Assembly (NCBI GenBank): GCA_002843035.1
Contig: PHEV01000005.1
Location: forward strand, 1-43,729
Length of the DNA stretch: 43,729 nt
Origin: Actinobacteria bacterium HGW-Actinobacteria-5
GTDB lineage: Bacteria > Actinomycetota > Actinomycetes > Propionibacteriales > Propionibacteriaceae
Direction: 5' to 3'
The position numbers and the translations under genes are program-made. This document shows positions 1 to 7,993 of this stretch, piece by piece. The notes below the pieces were generated by a model. The model was given only the letters and a program-made list of their open reading frames with translations. It was not told the origin of the DNA and ran no database searches. How positions within the stretch are numbered: the stretch's first letter is position 1; each line of letters opens with the position of its first letter.

Positions 1-1951
1 CGGCCGCGGTGGCCGCGGCGGCTCCGGCACCCAGGGTGCGTTTGGGCGTCCTGGAGGTCCGACCAAGCGGGGCCGGAAGTCGAAGAAGCAGCGGCGCCAG
101 GAATTCGACCAGATGGAGGCCCCGAGCATTGGCGGCGTGCGCGTCCGCCAGGGCGACGGGCAGACCGTCCGGCTGCGTCGCGGCGCGTCCCTGACCGACC
201 TTGCCGAGAAGATCGGCGTCGAGCCGGCGACGCTGGTGCAGGTGCTGTTCAACCTGGGCGAGATGGTCAATGCCACCCAGTCGGTTGCGGACGACACCCT
301 GCAGGTGCTGGGTGCCGAGCTGAACTACAACATCGAGGTCGTCTCGCCCGAGGACGAGGACCGCGAGCTGTTGGAGAGCTTCGACATCGAGTTCGGCGAG
401 AACGAGGGCGGCGAGGAGGACCTCGCCCCGCGTCCGCCGGCGGTCACCGTGATGGGCCACGTCGACCACGGCAAGACGAAGCTGCTGGACGCGCTGCGCC
501 ACACCAATGTGGTGGCCGGCGAGGCCGGCGGCATCACCCAGGCGATCGGCGCCTACCAGGTCACCACCGAGGTGGACGGCCAGGAGCGGAAGATCACGTT
601 CATCGACACCCCGGGTCACGAGGCGTTCACCGCCATGCGTGCCCGTGGTGCGAAGTCGACCGACATTGCCGTCCTGGTGGTGGCTGCCGACGACGGCGTG
701 ATGCCGCAGACGATCGAGGCGCTGAACCACGCCAGGGCGGCCGACGTGCCGATCGTGGTGGCGGTGAACAAGATCGACAAGGAGGCGGCCGACCCGGTCA
801 AGGTCCGCGGCCAGCTCACCGAGTACGGCCTGGTGCCGGAGGAGTACGGCGGCGACACCATGTTCGTCGACGTGTCCGCCACCGCCAGGCTGGGCCTGGA
901 CGAGCTGCTCGAGGCGATCGTGCTGACCGCCGACGCGTCCCTCGACCTGCGGGCGAACCCGGACATGCCGGCCCAGGGCGTCGCGATCGAGGCTCACCTC
1001 GACCGCGGTCGTGGCCCGGTGGCCACCGTCCTGGTGCACCGCGGCACGCTGCACACCGGTGACTCGATCGTGGCCGGCCCGGCCTACGGCCGCGTCCGCG
1101 CCCTGATCAACGACCAGGGCGAGACCGTGGACGCGGCACCGCCGTCCATGCCGGTGCAGGTGCTCGGGCTCACGTCGCTGCCCGGAGCGGGTGACAACTT
1201 CCTGGTCGTCGAGGACGACCGGATGGCCCGCCAGATCGCCGAGAAGCGGGAGGCCCGGCAGCGGGCGGCCCTGCTCGCCAAGTCCACCCGGCGCAAGACG
1301 CTCGACCAGCTGTTCGAGCAGCTCGCGAAGGGCGAGACCCAGGAGCTGCGGCTCATCCTCAAGGGCGACTCGGCCGGTGCCGTGGAGGCCCTGGAGGACG
1401 CGCTGCTGCAGATCGACGTGGGCGACGAGGTCGACCTGCGGATCCTCGACCGCGGCGTCGGCGCGATCACCGAGACCAACGTGTCGCTGGCTGCGGCCTC
1501 CGATGCGGTGATCATCGGCTTCAACGTCCGTCCGCAGGGCAAGGCCACGCAGCTGGCCGACGCCGAGGGTGTCGACATCCGGTACTACTCGGTGATCTAC
1601 GCGGCGATCGACGAGGTCGAGGCGGCCCTGAAGGGCATGCTGAAGCCGATCTTCGAGGAGAAGGTCCGTGGCCAGGCGGAGATCCGCGAGATCTTCCGCT
1701 CGTCCAAGTTCGGCGTGATCGCAGGCTGCATGGTGATCGACGGCAACATCCGGCGCAACGCCAAGGCGCGCCTGTTGCGGGACGGGGTCGTGGTCGCGGA
1801 GACCAGCGTCGCATCCCTGCGCCGCGAGAAGGACGACGCCACCGAGGTCCGCGAGGGCTTCGAGTGCGGCATGACGCTGTCCAACTTCTCCGACATCCGG
1901 ATCGGCGACATCATCGAGACCTTCGAGATGGTGGAGAAGCCGCGCGACTGA
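1..1951 (+). CDS. infB: Translation initiation factor IF-2, 3' part (5' end outside window)
   Basis: IF-2 is the GTPase that brings initiator fMet-tRNA to the 30S subunit and promotes subunit joining. The frame is open from base 2 with no start, so the gene is cut by the left edge. The first residues are the end of the Gly/Arg-rich linker, followed by a basic stretch ([20 protein letters not shown]). The G domain shows the P-loop GHVDHGKT at about 455-478, DTPGHEAF (switch II) and NKID at about 768-779. Domains II to IV follow, ending in the C-terminal fMet-tRNA binding domain. It is the first gene of infB-rbfA-truB-ribF. An internal ATG at 113 lies in the same frame but is not the start, because conserved IF-2 sequence continues upstream. 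Identity is certain; only the N-terminal length is unknown. Confidence 0.98.
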   Translation, partial: GRGGRGGSGTQGAFGRPGGPTKRGRKSKKQRRQEFDQMEAPSIGGVRVRQGDGQTVRLRRGASLTDLAEKIGVEPATLVQVLFNLGEMVNATQSVADDTLQVLGAELNYNIEVVSPEDEDRELLESFDIEFGENEGGEEDLAPRPPAVTVMGHVDHGKTKLLDALRHTNVVAGEAGGITQAIGAYQVTTEVDGQERKITFIDTPGHEAFTAMRARGAKSTDIAVLVVAADDGVMPQTIEALNHARAADVPIVVAVNKIDKEAADPVKVRGQLTEYGLVPEEYGGDTMFVDVSATARLGLDELLEAIVLTADASLDLRANPDMPAQGVAIEAHLDRGRGPVATVLVHRGTLHTGDSIVAGPAYGRVRALINDQGETVDAAPPSMPVQVLGLTSLPGAGDNFLVVEDDRMARQIAEKREARQRAALLAKSTRRKTLDQLFEQLAKGETQELRLILKGDSAGAVEALEDALLQIDVGDEVDLRILDRGVGAITETNVSLAAASDAVIIGFNVRPQGKATQLADAEGVDIRYYSVIYAAIDEVEAALKGMLKPIFEEKVRGQAEIREIFRSSKFGVIAGCMVIDGNIRRNAKARLLRDGVVVAETSVASLRREKDDATEVREGFECGMTLSNFSDIRIGDIIETFEMVEKPRD

Positions 1952-1964
1952 TCCGCACGTGTGC

Positions 1965-1993
1965 GGACGCGGACCCGGCCCGGGTCCGCGTCC
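1965..1993 (+). terminator. Strong GC hairpin between infB and rbfA
   Basis: The 14-base arm 1965-1978 (GGACGCGGACCCGG) is perfectly complementary to 1980-1993, with one base between the arms, so the tip must open. A second small palindrome (CCGCACGTGTGCGG, 1953-1966) abuts it. There is no U-run after the stem, so it may act as a weak terminator, a processing or mRNA-stabilising site, or an attenuator lowering rbfA expression relative to infB. The structure is seen in the sequence; the function is inferred. Confidence 0.6.
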
Positions 1994-2018
1994 GGCTCAA
2001 TTCCCGAGAGGATGAACC

Positions 2019-2462
2019 ATGAGTGGCCCGCGTTTCGCCAAGGTGGCCGAGCAGATCAAGGTGATCATCGCCCAGATGCTGGAGCGACGGATCAAGGACC
2101 CCCGGCTGGGGTTCGTGACCGTGACCGACGTCCGGATCACCGGCGACGGCCGAGAGGCCACGGTCTTCTACACCGTGCTCGGCGACGCGGACGCCCGCGC
2201 CGCGTCGGCGATCGCCCTGCATTCGTCGACCGGTCTGCTCCGCTCCACGGTAGGCAAGCAGCTGGGGCTGAAGTTCACGCCGACGCTCAGCTTCGTCCTG
2301 GACGCGGTGGAGGAGGAGGCCGCGCACATCGAGGAGGCCCTCGCCCGGGCCCGCGAGCTGGACGCCGCCGTCGCGGCCCAGGCGCAGGGTGCCAGCTACG
2401 CCGGCGACGCCGACCCCTACCGCAGGCCCGAGGACGACGACGACCGCGACGACGGTGACTGA
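2019..2462 (+). CDS. rbfA: Ribosome-binding factor A
   Basis: RbfA is a small KH-fold protein that binds the 30S subunit and helps mature the 5' end of 16S rRNA. The 147-residue product has the family start (ARVAEQI-like [20 protein letters not shown]), the conserved [10 protein letters not shown] segment and the later [18 protein letters not shown] segment. The last 30 residues are an Ala-rich then strongly acidic tail ([11 protein letters not shown]) outside the KH core. ATG at 2019 is preceded by GAGAGGA. The stop overlaps the truB start by 8 bases, suggesting translational coupling. The ylxP/DUF503 gene that often separates infB from rbfA is absent; the gap holds only a hairpin. Confidence 0.96.
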   Translation: MSGPRFAKVAEQIKVIIAQMLERRIKDPRLGFVTVTDVRITGDGREATVFYTVLGDADARAASAIALHSSTGLLRSTVGKQLGLKFTPTLSFVLDAVEEEAAHIEEALARARELDAAVAAQAQGASYAGDADPYRRPEDDDDRDDGD

Positions 2463-3381
2463 CGGCTCCGGCCTGGTCGTCGTCGACAAGCCCGCCGGCT
2501 GGACGTCGCACCAGGTCGTCGCGCGGGTCCGACGGCTGCTCGGGACCCGCAAGGTGGGTCACGCCGGCACGCTCGACCCGATGGCTACCGGCGTCCTGCT
2601 GGTCGGCGTCAACCGGGCCACCCGGTTGCTCGGGCACCTCGCCGGGCACGACAAGACCTACGAGGCCACCATCGCGCTCGGCGCCTCGACCGTGACCGAC
2701 GACGCCGAAGGGGAGCTCGTCGAATGGTGGGGTGCCGCCGGCGTGGGCGAGGCCGAGGTGCGGGCCGTGCTCGGCGAGTTCACCGGCGTGATCAGCCAGG
2801 TGCCCTCCGCAGTGTCGGCGATCAAGGTCGACGGCAAGCGCGCCTACGCACGCGTCCGGGCCGGCGAGCAGGTGGAACTGAAGGCCCGTGAGGTCACGGT
2901 GAGCCGCTTCGAGGTGACTGCGGTGCGCGACGCGGCCGCCTCCGGCCGGATCGGTGGCGCGGCGACCGACGGCCCTCTGCTCGAGGTCGACGTCCAGGTG
3001 GACTGCTCCTCGGGCACCTACATCCGCGCGCTGGCCCGCGATCTCGGCCGCCGCCTGGGCACCGGCGGGCACCTGACCGCGCTGCGGCGTACCCGGGTGG
3101 GCGGCTTCGACCTGTCGCTGGTGGGCCTGGACGCCGGCGGCCTGGCCGGCGACGCGGCGCCACCGCTGCTCGGCCTCGCCGAGGTGGCGCGCCGGTCCTT
3201 CGCCGTGGCCGAGGTGACCGAGGCGCAGGCCCGCGACGTCGGCTACGGACGGGCGCTCGAGCTGACGCTGCCCGCCGATCCCACGGCGCTGCTTCGGGAC
3301 GGGGAGATGCTTGCCCTGTACCGACCGGATCCGGACGGTCTGGCCCACCCGGTGGCGGTCCTCGCGCCCGCGTCTTGCTAG
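2455..3381 (+). CDS. truB: tRNA pseudouridine(55) synthase TruB
   Basis: TruB converts U55 in the T-loop of tRNAs to pseudouridine. The catalytic aspartate is in the motif [17 protein letters not shown] (residues about 36-52), after the N-terminal [17 protein letters not shown] that typifies the family. The later [15 protein letters not shown] motif is also present, and a PUA-like C-terminal domain follows. I place the start at GTG 2455 (308 aa) because [12 protein letters not shown] is the usual N-terminus; an in-frame ATG at 2389 would add 22 Thr/Pro-rich residues read through the end of rbfA. The gene overlaps rbfA by 8 bases. Its TAG stop is part of a TAGGGT hexamer that may be the -10 of ribF. 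Confidence 0.96.
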   Translation: MTDGSGLVVVDKPAGWTSHQVVARVRRLLGTRKVGHAGTLDPMATGVLLVGVNRATRLLGHLAGHDKTYEATIALGASTVTDDAEGELVEWWGAAGVGEAEVRAVLGEFTGVISQVPSAVSAIKVDGKRAYARVRAGEQVELKAREVTVSRFEVTAVRDAAASGRIGGAATDGPLLEVDVQVDCSSGTYIRALARDLGRRLGTGGHLTALRRTRVGGFDLSLVGLDAGGLAGDAAPPLLGLAEVARRSFAVAEVTEAQARDVGYGRALELTLPADPTALLRDGEMLALYRPDPDGLAHPVAVLAPASC

Positions 3382-3384
3382 GGT
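3379..3384 (+). promoter_or_regulatory. Possible -10 element for ribF, overlapping the truB stop
   Basis: TAGGGT begins at the first base of the truB TAG stop codon. Transcription from here would start near 3391 and give a leader of about 34 bases that contains the ribF ribosome-binding site (GGAAGG at 3414-3419). I see no good -35. Inferred only from hexamer and spacing. Confidence 0.35.
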
Positions 3385-3424
3385 TCGATCCGGTGTACGA
3401 GAGGCAAGAGCCGGGAAGGCAGAC

Positions 3425-4354
3425 GTGAGTTCAGCAACGGTCGTGATCGGCAACTTCGACGGGGTCCACCCCGGGCACCGTGAGGTGCTCGCCGAGGCCC
3501 GGCGTCGCCATCCCGAGTTGCCCCTCGTCGTGGTCACGTTCTGGCCGCATCCGGTGTCGGTGCTGCGGCCCGGGACGGGGCCGCTGCTGCTCACCTCGCT
3601 GGAGGGTCGCATCGAGCTGCTCACCGCAGCCGGGGCGGACCGGGTCGAGGTGATCGACTTCACCCCGGAGTTCGCGACCTGGTCGCCGGCGGAGTTCGTG
3701 GAGAAGGTGCTGCTGCCGCTGGATCCCGCCGTGATCGTGGTGGGGGAGAACTTCCGGTTCGGCCACGGTGCGGCCGGGAACCTCGCCACCCTGCGCGAGC
3801 TCGCGGCGGGCCGTTTCGACGTGGACGGGCTCCCGCTGGTGCGCTTCGGTGACGAGGAGACCTGCTCGACCCGGATCCGCGAGGCGCTGGCCGAGGGCGA
3901 CGTCGCGCACGCGGCGCAGCACCTCGGCCGCCTGTTCTGCTTCCGCGGGGTGGTCACGCACGGCGATCGCCGCGGGCGCGCGCTCGGCTTCCCGACGGCG
4001 AACCTGCCGGTGCCGGCCGACCTCGCCTGTCCCTCGGACGGCGTCTACGCCGGCTGGGTCACCCGGCGCGACGGCCTTGATGCCCACGGCGAGGCGCTGC
4101 CGCAGGGCGCGCCGCTGCCGCGCTGGCCCTCGGCCATCTCGGTGGGCACCAACCCCACCTTCGACGGTCTGACCCGGCGGGTCGAGTCCTATGTCCTCGA
4201 CCGCGACGACCTGGAGCTGTACGACGCCCCGATCTCGGTGGAGTTCGTGGCCCGGATCCGGGGGCAGGTGCGGTTCGACGACATCGACCAGCTGATCGTC
4301 CAGATGACCGACGACGTGATCCGGTGCCGCGAACTGCTCGCGGTCGGGCACTAG
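3425..4354 (+). CDS. ribF: Bifunctional riboflavin kinase / FAD synthetase
   Basis: RibF phosphorylates riboflavin to FMN and adenylates FMN to FAD in the cytosol. The N-terminal nucleotidyltransferase domain has the GNFDGVHPGH signature (residues about 9-18) and the VVGENFRFGHGAAGN loop, with TRIREALAEGDV further on. The C-terminal riboflavin kinase domain (from about residue 180) shows GRALGFPTANL and ISVGTNPTF, followed by RVESYVLD. I choose GTG 3425 (309 aa) because GGGAAGG lies just upstream and the family motif begins close to this start; an upstream in-frame ATG at 3311 lies inside truB and would add non-homologous Arg-rich sequence. The products supply FAD to the SdhA flavoprotein encoded in the same window, among others. 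Confidence 0.95.
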   Translation: MSSATVVIGNFDGVHPGHREVLAEARRRHPELPLVVVTFWPHPVSVLRPGTGPLLLTSLEGRIELLTAAGADRVEVIDFTPEFATWSPAEFVEKVLLPLDPAVIVVGENFRFGHGAAGNLATLRELAAGRFDVDGLPLVRFGDEETCSTRIREALAEGDVAHAAQHLGRLFCFRGVVTHGDRRGRALGFPTANLPVPADLACPSDGVYAGWVTRRDGLDAHGEALPQGAPLPRWPSAISVGTNPTFDGLTRRVESYVLDRDDLELYDAPISVEFVARIRGQVRFDDIDQLIVQMTDDVIRCRELLAVGH

Positions 4355-4384
4355 GTCGCTCTTCCACGCAGTGCCTCCGGGCGG

Positions 4385-4390
4385 CACAAT
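4385..4390 (+). promoter_or_regulatory. -10-like hexamer for a leaderless start at 4397
   Basis: CACAAT is followed by six bases and then the ATG at 4397, so transcription would begin at or next to the start codon. No Shine-Dalgarno sequence is present before this ATG. The same geometry recurs at several other genes in the window. Confidence 0.4.
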
Positions 4391-4396
4391 TGGGTC

Positions 4397-4834
4397 ATGT
4401 TCGGGCTCGGTCCGATCCGGCGCTGGTTAGCCCATGTCCCCGAGCCGGTCGCGGCCGCGGCCGGCCTCAATCTCGCTGTGTCCGACGTCGACGACCTGGC
4501 CGAGATCGGCGCGCGGGTCGCCGCGGAGTACGGCGTGAGTTCCCCCGCGGTCCTCTCCGCGGCCCTGACCCGGCTGATCCGTCGCCAGGTGCCTGTGCGG
4601 GGCCTGCATTCGGCGCAGATTCGCAGCATCGGCGGGTTGCAGTTCGCGGACGGCACTGTGGTGCTGGTCCGTGGCCAGCACGCCGGTGACCTGGGCCGGG
4701 TCGCGGCCGGCATCCACTTCGGCTCCGTGCACCTGGCCGACTTCCATGCTGATCGCGGCGGGGTGACCCTGGAACTCACCTACGGCGGGCATCGGGACCA
4801 CCTGGCCGCCCTGGGTATCACCCAACCGGTGTAG
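4397..4834 (+). CDS. Conserved-looking small protein of unknown function
   Basis: I do not recognise this 145-residue protein. It has no signal peptide, no membrane segment and no cysteine. The first 65 residues are largely helical in character and alanine-rich, and include DVDDLAEIGARVAAEYGV and a LTRLIRRQVPVRGLHSAQI segment. The second half looks like beta strands (IGGLQFADGTVVLVRGQ, VHLADFHADRGGVTLELTYGG). Codon use matches the neighbours. It starts 42 bases after ribF and lacks a ribosome-binding site, but has a -10-like CACAAT six bases before the ATG. It faces the minus-strand acetyltransferase gene; 78 bases of convergent spacer with no clear terminator lie between them. The ORF is credible because frame and GC3 bias hold throughout. 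Confidence 0.7.
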   Translation: MFGLGPIRRWLAHVPEPVAAAAGLNLAVSDVDDLAEIGARVAAEYGVSSPAVLSAALTRLIRRQVPVRGLHSAQIRSIGGLQFADGTVVLVRGQHAGDLGRVAAGIHFGSVHLADFHADRGGVTLELTYGGHRDHLAALGITQPV

Positions 4835-4912
4835 GGCCGCGATCGCGCGCAGCCGGCCGCCGGCGTCGGTGGGTCGGCGTGTTCTCCCTCGGGGGGCGCG
4901 CTCGAGCGGTCC

Positions 4913-5404
4913 TCAACGGGTGAGCAGCGACTTGCGGTAGATCGCGTCGCGCTGCGCGGTGTCGTGGGTCACGCCGTCGGCGTCCACCCACTCGTAGGTG
5001 GTCACCGCGTGGTCACCGGTGGGGGAGTAGTCGAGGCCGATGTACATCGGGATCGCCGCCTCGTTCTCCGGGTTGACCTTGAGGAATACCTCGACAAAGC
5101 CCAGGTCCGCAGCCTGCTGCTCGAGGAAGGTGGTCAGCGCCCTGGCGGCGCCCTGGCGCCGACTCTCCGGGTAGACCCACAGGTTCTTCAGCTCTGGGCA
5201 CAGGTCGCGGTCGGGGTCGCACTCGAGCACGCCGGAGCCCAGAGGCTCCTCCCCCCGCCAGGCCACAGCGAAGAAGTAGTTGCCTCCCGCCTGCCGATCG
5301 AAGTGCTTCTGGGCAACCCGTGCCGAGGGATGCAGTTCCCGGGCGTGCAGCGCGGGCAGGTCCTCGGCGCGACACAGTCGCACGGTGATCGGGTCTTCGA
5401 GCAT
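4913..5404 (-). CDS. GNAT-family N-acetyltransferase
   Basis: The 163-residue protein has the GNAT fold. A Glu/Leu-rich strand leads to LWVYPESRRQGAARALTTFL, the acetyl-CoA pyrophosphate-binding R-x-x-G-x-A loop, followed by VEVFLKVNPENEAAIPMYIGLDY, the C-terminal N-x-x-A...Y segment. The substrate cannot be deduced. I place the start at ATG 5404, which has GGAGGA at the right distance; a longer frame to 5506 has low-quality N-terminal sequence. The gene is divergent from the lipoprotein gene at 5591 and convergent with the unknown gene at 4397. It ends with DAIYRKSLLTR, and the tail after about residue 140 is outside the core fold. Confidence 0.88.
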   Translation of the reverse strand: MLEDPITVRLCRAEDLPALHARELHPSARVAQKHFDRQAGGNYFFAVAWRGEEPLGSGVLECDPDRDLCPELKNLWVYPESRRQGAARALTTFLEQQAADLGFVEVFLKVNPENEAAIPMYIGLDYSPTGDHAVTTYEWVDADGVTHDTAQRDAIYRKSLLTR

Positions 5405-5535
5405 GCATCCTCCGTCATGGTCGGGCGCTCCCTGGCCCCCAGTGTGACCGGTGGGGCAAACCGGCGTCGAGGCGTCTTGCCTGCCGGATCCGGGGGCGGA
5501 GTTCACAACCTGGTGACGATCCGGGGCTCTGGCAG

Positions 5536-5549
5536 CGGCCGATCGGCCG
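5536..5549. promoter_or_regulatory. Perfect 14-bp palindrome in divergent intergenic region
   Basis: CGGCCGATCGGCCG is its own reverse complement. It sits 186 bases or less from both divergent genes and ends six bases before a -10-like TATCTC (5556-5561) that could serve the lipoprotein gene. The position would suit an operator, but GC-rich palindromes are common at this base composition and no regulator is identified. Confidence 0.35.
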
Positions 5550-5590
5550 AGGTGCTATCTCTGAGTCACAGCTACATCACAGGAGGGAGT

Positions 5591-6397
5591 ATGACCACAA
5601 GACTGATCCTGGCCGCTCTGACCGCCGGTCTCGGCCTGCTTGCGGGCTGCAGCCAGGGCGCCCCACCGGCGACCGCTCCGGGCGCGCAGGAACCGGCCTC
5701 TTCGAGCACGGCAGCGCCGGCCACCCAGGCCGCCCCCGCCGGTGACGATGTCAGTGCCTTCATGGACAAGGTGATGGCCGCGCACAAGGAGGTGAAGACC
5801 TACACCATCGAGATGAGCCTGGAGACGGCAGTGGCCGGCACACCCACCACGATGACGTTCAAGGGTGTCGTCGACCAGAGCGACCGGTCCAGCATCGACA
5901 TGTCCATGGACATCAACATGGGTGGCACAGGCACCATGAAGACCCTCAAGGTCGACGGCGCCATGTACCTCCAGCTGGGCGCTGCGGGCACGAAGTGGAT
6001 GAAGGTGCCGAAGGACAAGATGGCGCAGTACGAGGGCGCCACCGACTCCGCCGACATCACCGCGGGAATGGAGAAGGCCCGCAGCGCCATGAAGAAGATC
6101 GAGGCGGTCGGTGACGAGACCGTCGACGGCGTCGCCACCCACCACTACCGGATCACGGTGGACGCCGCCGGGTTGTCGAAGATCTCGGGATCCTCCGCGA
6201 GCGTCGCGGACGCGGACTTCGACTACGACGTCTGGATCGACGATGCCGGTCTGGTTCGCAAGGTGGCGATGGACGTGCCGGCGAAGGCGGGCGACGATGA
6301 CGTGCCGATGAAGATGAGTGGCGTGATGGGCCACTACAACGAGCCGGTGAGCATCAAGGCCCCTGCCGACAAGGACGTCGTGGAGATGGGCGGGTAG
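5591..6397 (+). CDS. Exported lipoprotein, LppX/LprG-like
   Basis: The 268-residue product begins with a signal peptide and lipobox: MTTRLILAALTAGLGLLAGC, with the lipidated cysteine at residue 20. A low-complexity Ala/Pro/Thr/Ser linker follows to about residue 55. The rest (AFMDKVMAAHKEVKTYTIE onward) alternates short strands with charged turns, in the pattern of the LppX/LprG/LolA half-barrel lipoproteins that carry or sense lipids at the actinobacterial envelope. Family assignment is by pattern only, so the function is tentative. ATG 5591 is preceded by a strong AGGAGG (5581-5586), which settles the start. A strong bidirectional hairpin follows the gene. Methionine content is unusually high for the window (TAGMEKARSAMKKIE and others). 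Confidence 0.85.
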   Translation: MTTRLILAALTAGLGLLAGCSQGAPPATAPGAQEPASSSTAAPATQAAPAGDDVSAFMDKVMAAHKEVKTYTIEMSLETAVAGTPTTMTFKGVVDQSDRSSIDMSMDINMGGTGTMKTLKVDGAMYLQLGAAGTKWMKVPKDKMAQYEGATDSADITAGMEKARSAMKKIEAVGDETVDGVATHHYRITVDAAGLSKISGSSASVADADFDYDVWIDDAGLVRKVAMDVPAKAGDDDVPMKMSGVMGHYNEPVSIKAPADKDVVEMGG

Positions 6398-6419
6398 TCC
6401 CGCACCGGATGGCTGACCG

Positions 6420-6456
6420 CAACGGGGCCGGGCAGCAGTGCTGCCCGGCCCCGTTG
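6420..6456. terminator. Bidirectional terminator hairpin between lipoprotein gene and pntB
   Basis: Arms 6420-6437 and 6439-6456 are perfect 18-base complements (CAACGGGGCCGGGCAGCA on the left). It lies between the two converging genes, 23 bases after the lipoprotein stop and 79 bases beyond the pntB stop. There is no long U-run on either strand, which is common for actinobacterial terminators. Confidence 0.75.
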
Positions 6457-6534
6457 CTCGTCGGTCTGGCCGACCGGTCGTCTCGCCGCCCTGCGAGCAG
6501 TCACGCCCCCGCCGCAGGCCTTGGGAGACCCGCC

Positions 6535-7992
6535 CTAGCCGAGAGCGTGGATGATGTCCTCGACGCGCTGCTTGGCGTCGCCGAACAGCATCTGCGTGTT
6601 CTCCTTGAAGAACAGCGGGTTCTGGACGCCGGCGTAGCCGGTCGCCATCGAGCGCTTGAACACGATCACGTCGGCGGCCTTCCAGACCTCCAGCACCGGC
6701 ATGCCGGCGATGGGGGAGTTCGGGTCGTCCAGCGCGGAGGGGTTCACGGTGTCGTTGGCGCCGATCACGAGCACGACGTCGGTGTCGTCGAAGTCGTCGT
6801 TGATCTCGTCCATCTCCAGCACGATGTCGTAAGGGACGTTCGCCTCGGCCAACAGCACGTTCATGTGCCCGGGCAGGCGACCGGCGACCGGGTGCACGCC
6901 GAAACGCACGTTCACACCGTGTGCCCGCAGCTTCGTGGTCAGGTCGGCCACCGGGTACTGGGCCTTGGCCACCGCCATGCCGTAGCCCGGAGTGATGATC
7001 ACGCTCTTGGCGTTCCAGAGCATGTCCGCCGCGCCGGCGGCGTCGATCTCGCGGTGCTCGCCGTAGTCGGTCTCACCCGCGGTCACCGGGGTGCCGTCGC
7101 TGCCGAAGCCGCCGAGGATGACGGAGATGAACGAGCGGTTCATCGCCCGGCACATGATGTAGCTCAGGATCGCACCGGAGGAGCCGACCAGGGAGCCGGT
7201 GATGATCAGCAGGCTGTTGTCGAGCATGAAGCCAGCGGCTGCCGCGGCCCAGCCCGAGTACGAGTTGAGCATCGACACCACGACCGGCATGTCGCCGCCG
7301 CCAATGGCCGCAACCATGTGCAGGCCGAGGGCGAAGCCGATCACCGCGATGGCGATGATCAACGTCCAGCCGAGGACGGGGTTGCTCGCTCCGGCCACGA
7401 CGAACCAGATCATCAGGGCGAAGAAGAGGACGAACCCGAACAGGTTGAGCAGGTTGCGGCCCGGCAGGACGAGCGGCTTCGAGCTCATCTTCGCGGAGAG
7501 CTTCAGGTAGGCGATGACCGAGCCGGTGAAGGTGTAGGCGCCGATCAGGACGCCGAGGGCCACCTCGACCATGTGCACGGAATCGACAGCACCCTCGGGG
7601 GCCGCGAAGGAGTTGAAGCCGACCAGCACGGCCGCCATGCCCACGAAGGAGTGGAAAGCCGCGATCAGTTCGGGCATCTGGGTCATCTCGACCTTGCGGG
7701 CGACCGGGGTGCCGATCGCCGCTCCGATGGCCAGCACCGCAACGATCAGCCCGAGAGTGATCAGCGGCGACTGTCGATGGATCTCAGAAACCGGCAGCCA
7801 GCTGCCGTCGCTGCTCATGCCCGCGGACATCGCCACGGAGTGGGTGATCGTTGCGAGCAGCGCGAGCACCATGCCGATCATGCCGGCGATGTTTCCCAGG
7901 CGTGCGGTGGTCTGCTTGGACAGTCCTGCCAGCGACAGGATGAACAGGACGCCGGCGATGATGTACAGCCCGTCGATGAAGTGCAGCAACAT
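6535..7992 (-). CDS. pntB: NAD(P) transhydrogenase beta subunit
   Basis: PntB is the membrane subunit of the proton-translocating transhydrogenase that couples proton entry to NADPH formation from NADH. The 485-residue product has about eight hydrophobic helices in the first 290 residues, beginning [20 protein letters not shown]. The C-terminal dIII NADP-binding domain shows [15 protein letters not shown] (about residue 330 on) and [42 protein letters not shown] and [15 protein letters not shown] follow near the end. Length is close to the usual 460-485. ATG 7992 is one base downstream of the pntA TGA, so the pair is coupled. It converges with the lipoprotein gene across a strong terminator. 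Confidence 0.97.
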   Translation of the reverse strand: MLLHFIDGLYIIAGVLFILSLAGLSKQTTARLGNIAGMIGMVLALLATITHSVAMSAGMSSDGSWLPVSEIHRQSPLITLGLIVAVLAIGAAIGTPVARKVEMTQMPELIAAFHSFVGMAAVLVGFNSFAAPEGAVDSVHMVEVALGVLIGAYTFTGSVIAYLKLSAKMSSKPLVLPGRNLLNLFGFVLFFALMIWFVVAGASNPVLGWTLIIAIAVIGFALGLHMVAAIGGGDMPVVVSMLNSYSGWAAAAAGFMLDNSLLIITGSLVGSSGAILSYIMCRAMNRSFISVILGGFGSDGTPVTAGETDYGEHREIDAAGAADMLWNAKSVIITPGYGMAVAKAQYPVADLTTKLRAHGVNVRFGVHPVAGRLPGHMNVLLAEANVPYDIVLEMDEINDDFDDTDVVLVIGANDTVNPSALDDPNSPIAGMPVLEVWKAADVIVFKRSMATGYAGVQNPLFFKENTQMLFGDAKQRVEDIIHALG

Positions 7993-7993
7993 G

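Noticed and set aside
3381-3400. GGTTCGATCC resembling a tRNA T-loop between truB and ribF
   Set aside because: No matching T-stem, anticodon arm or acceptor stem can be drawn around it.
2287-3957. 556-codon open frame antisense to truB/ribF
   Set aside because: Shadow frame; crosses two well-supported genes.
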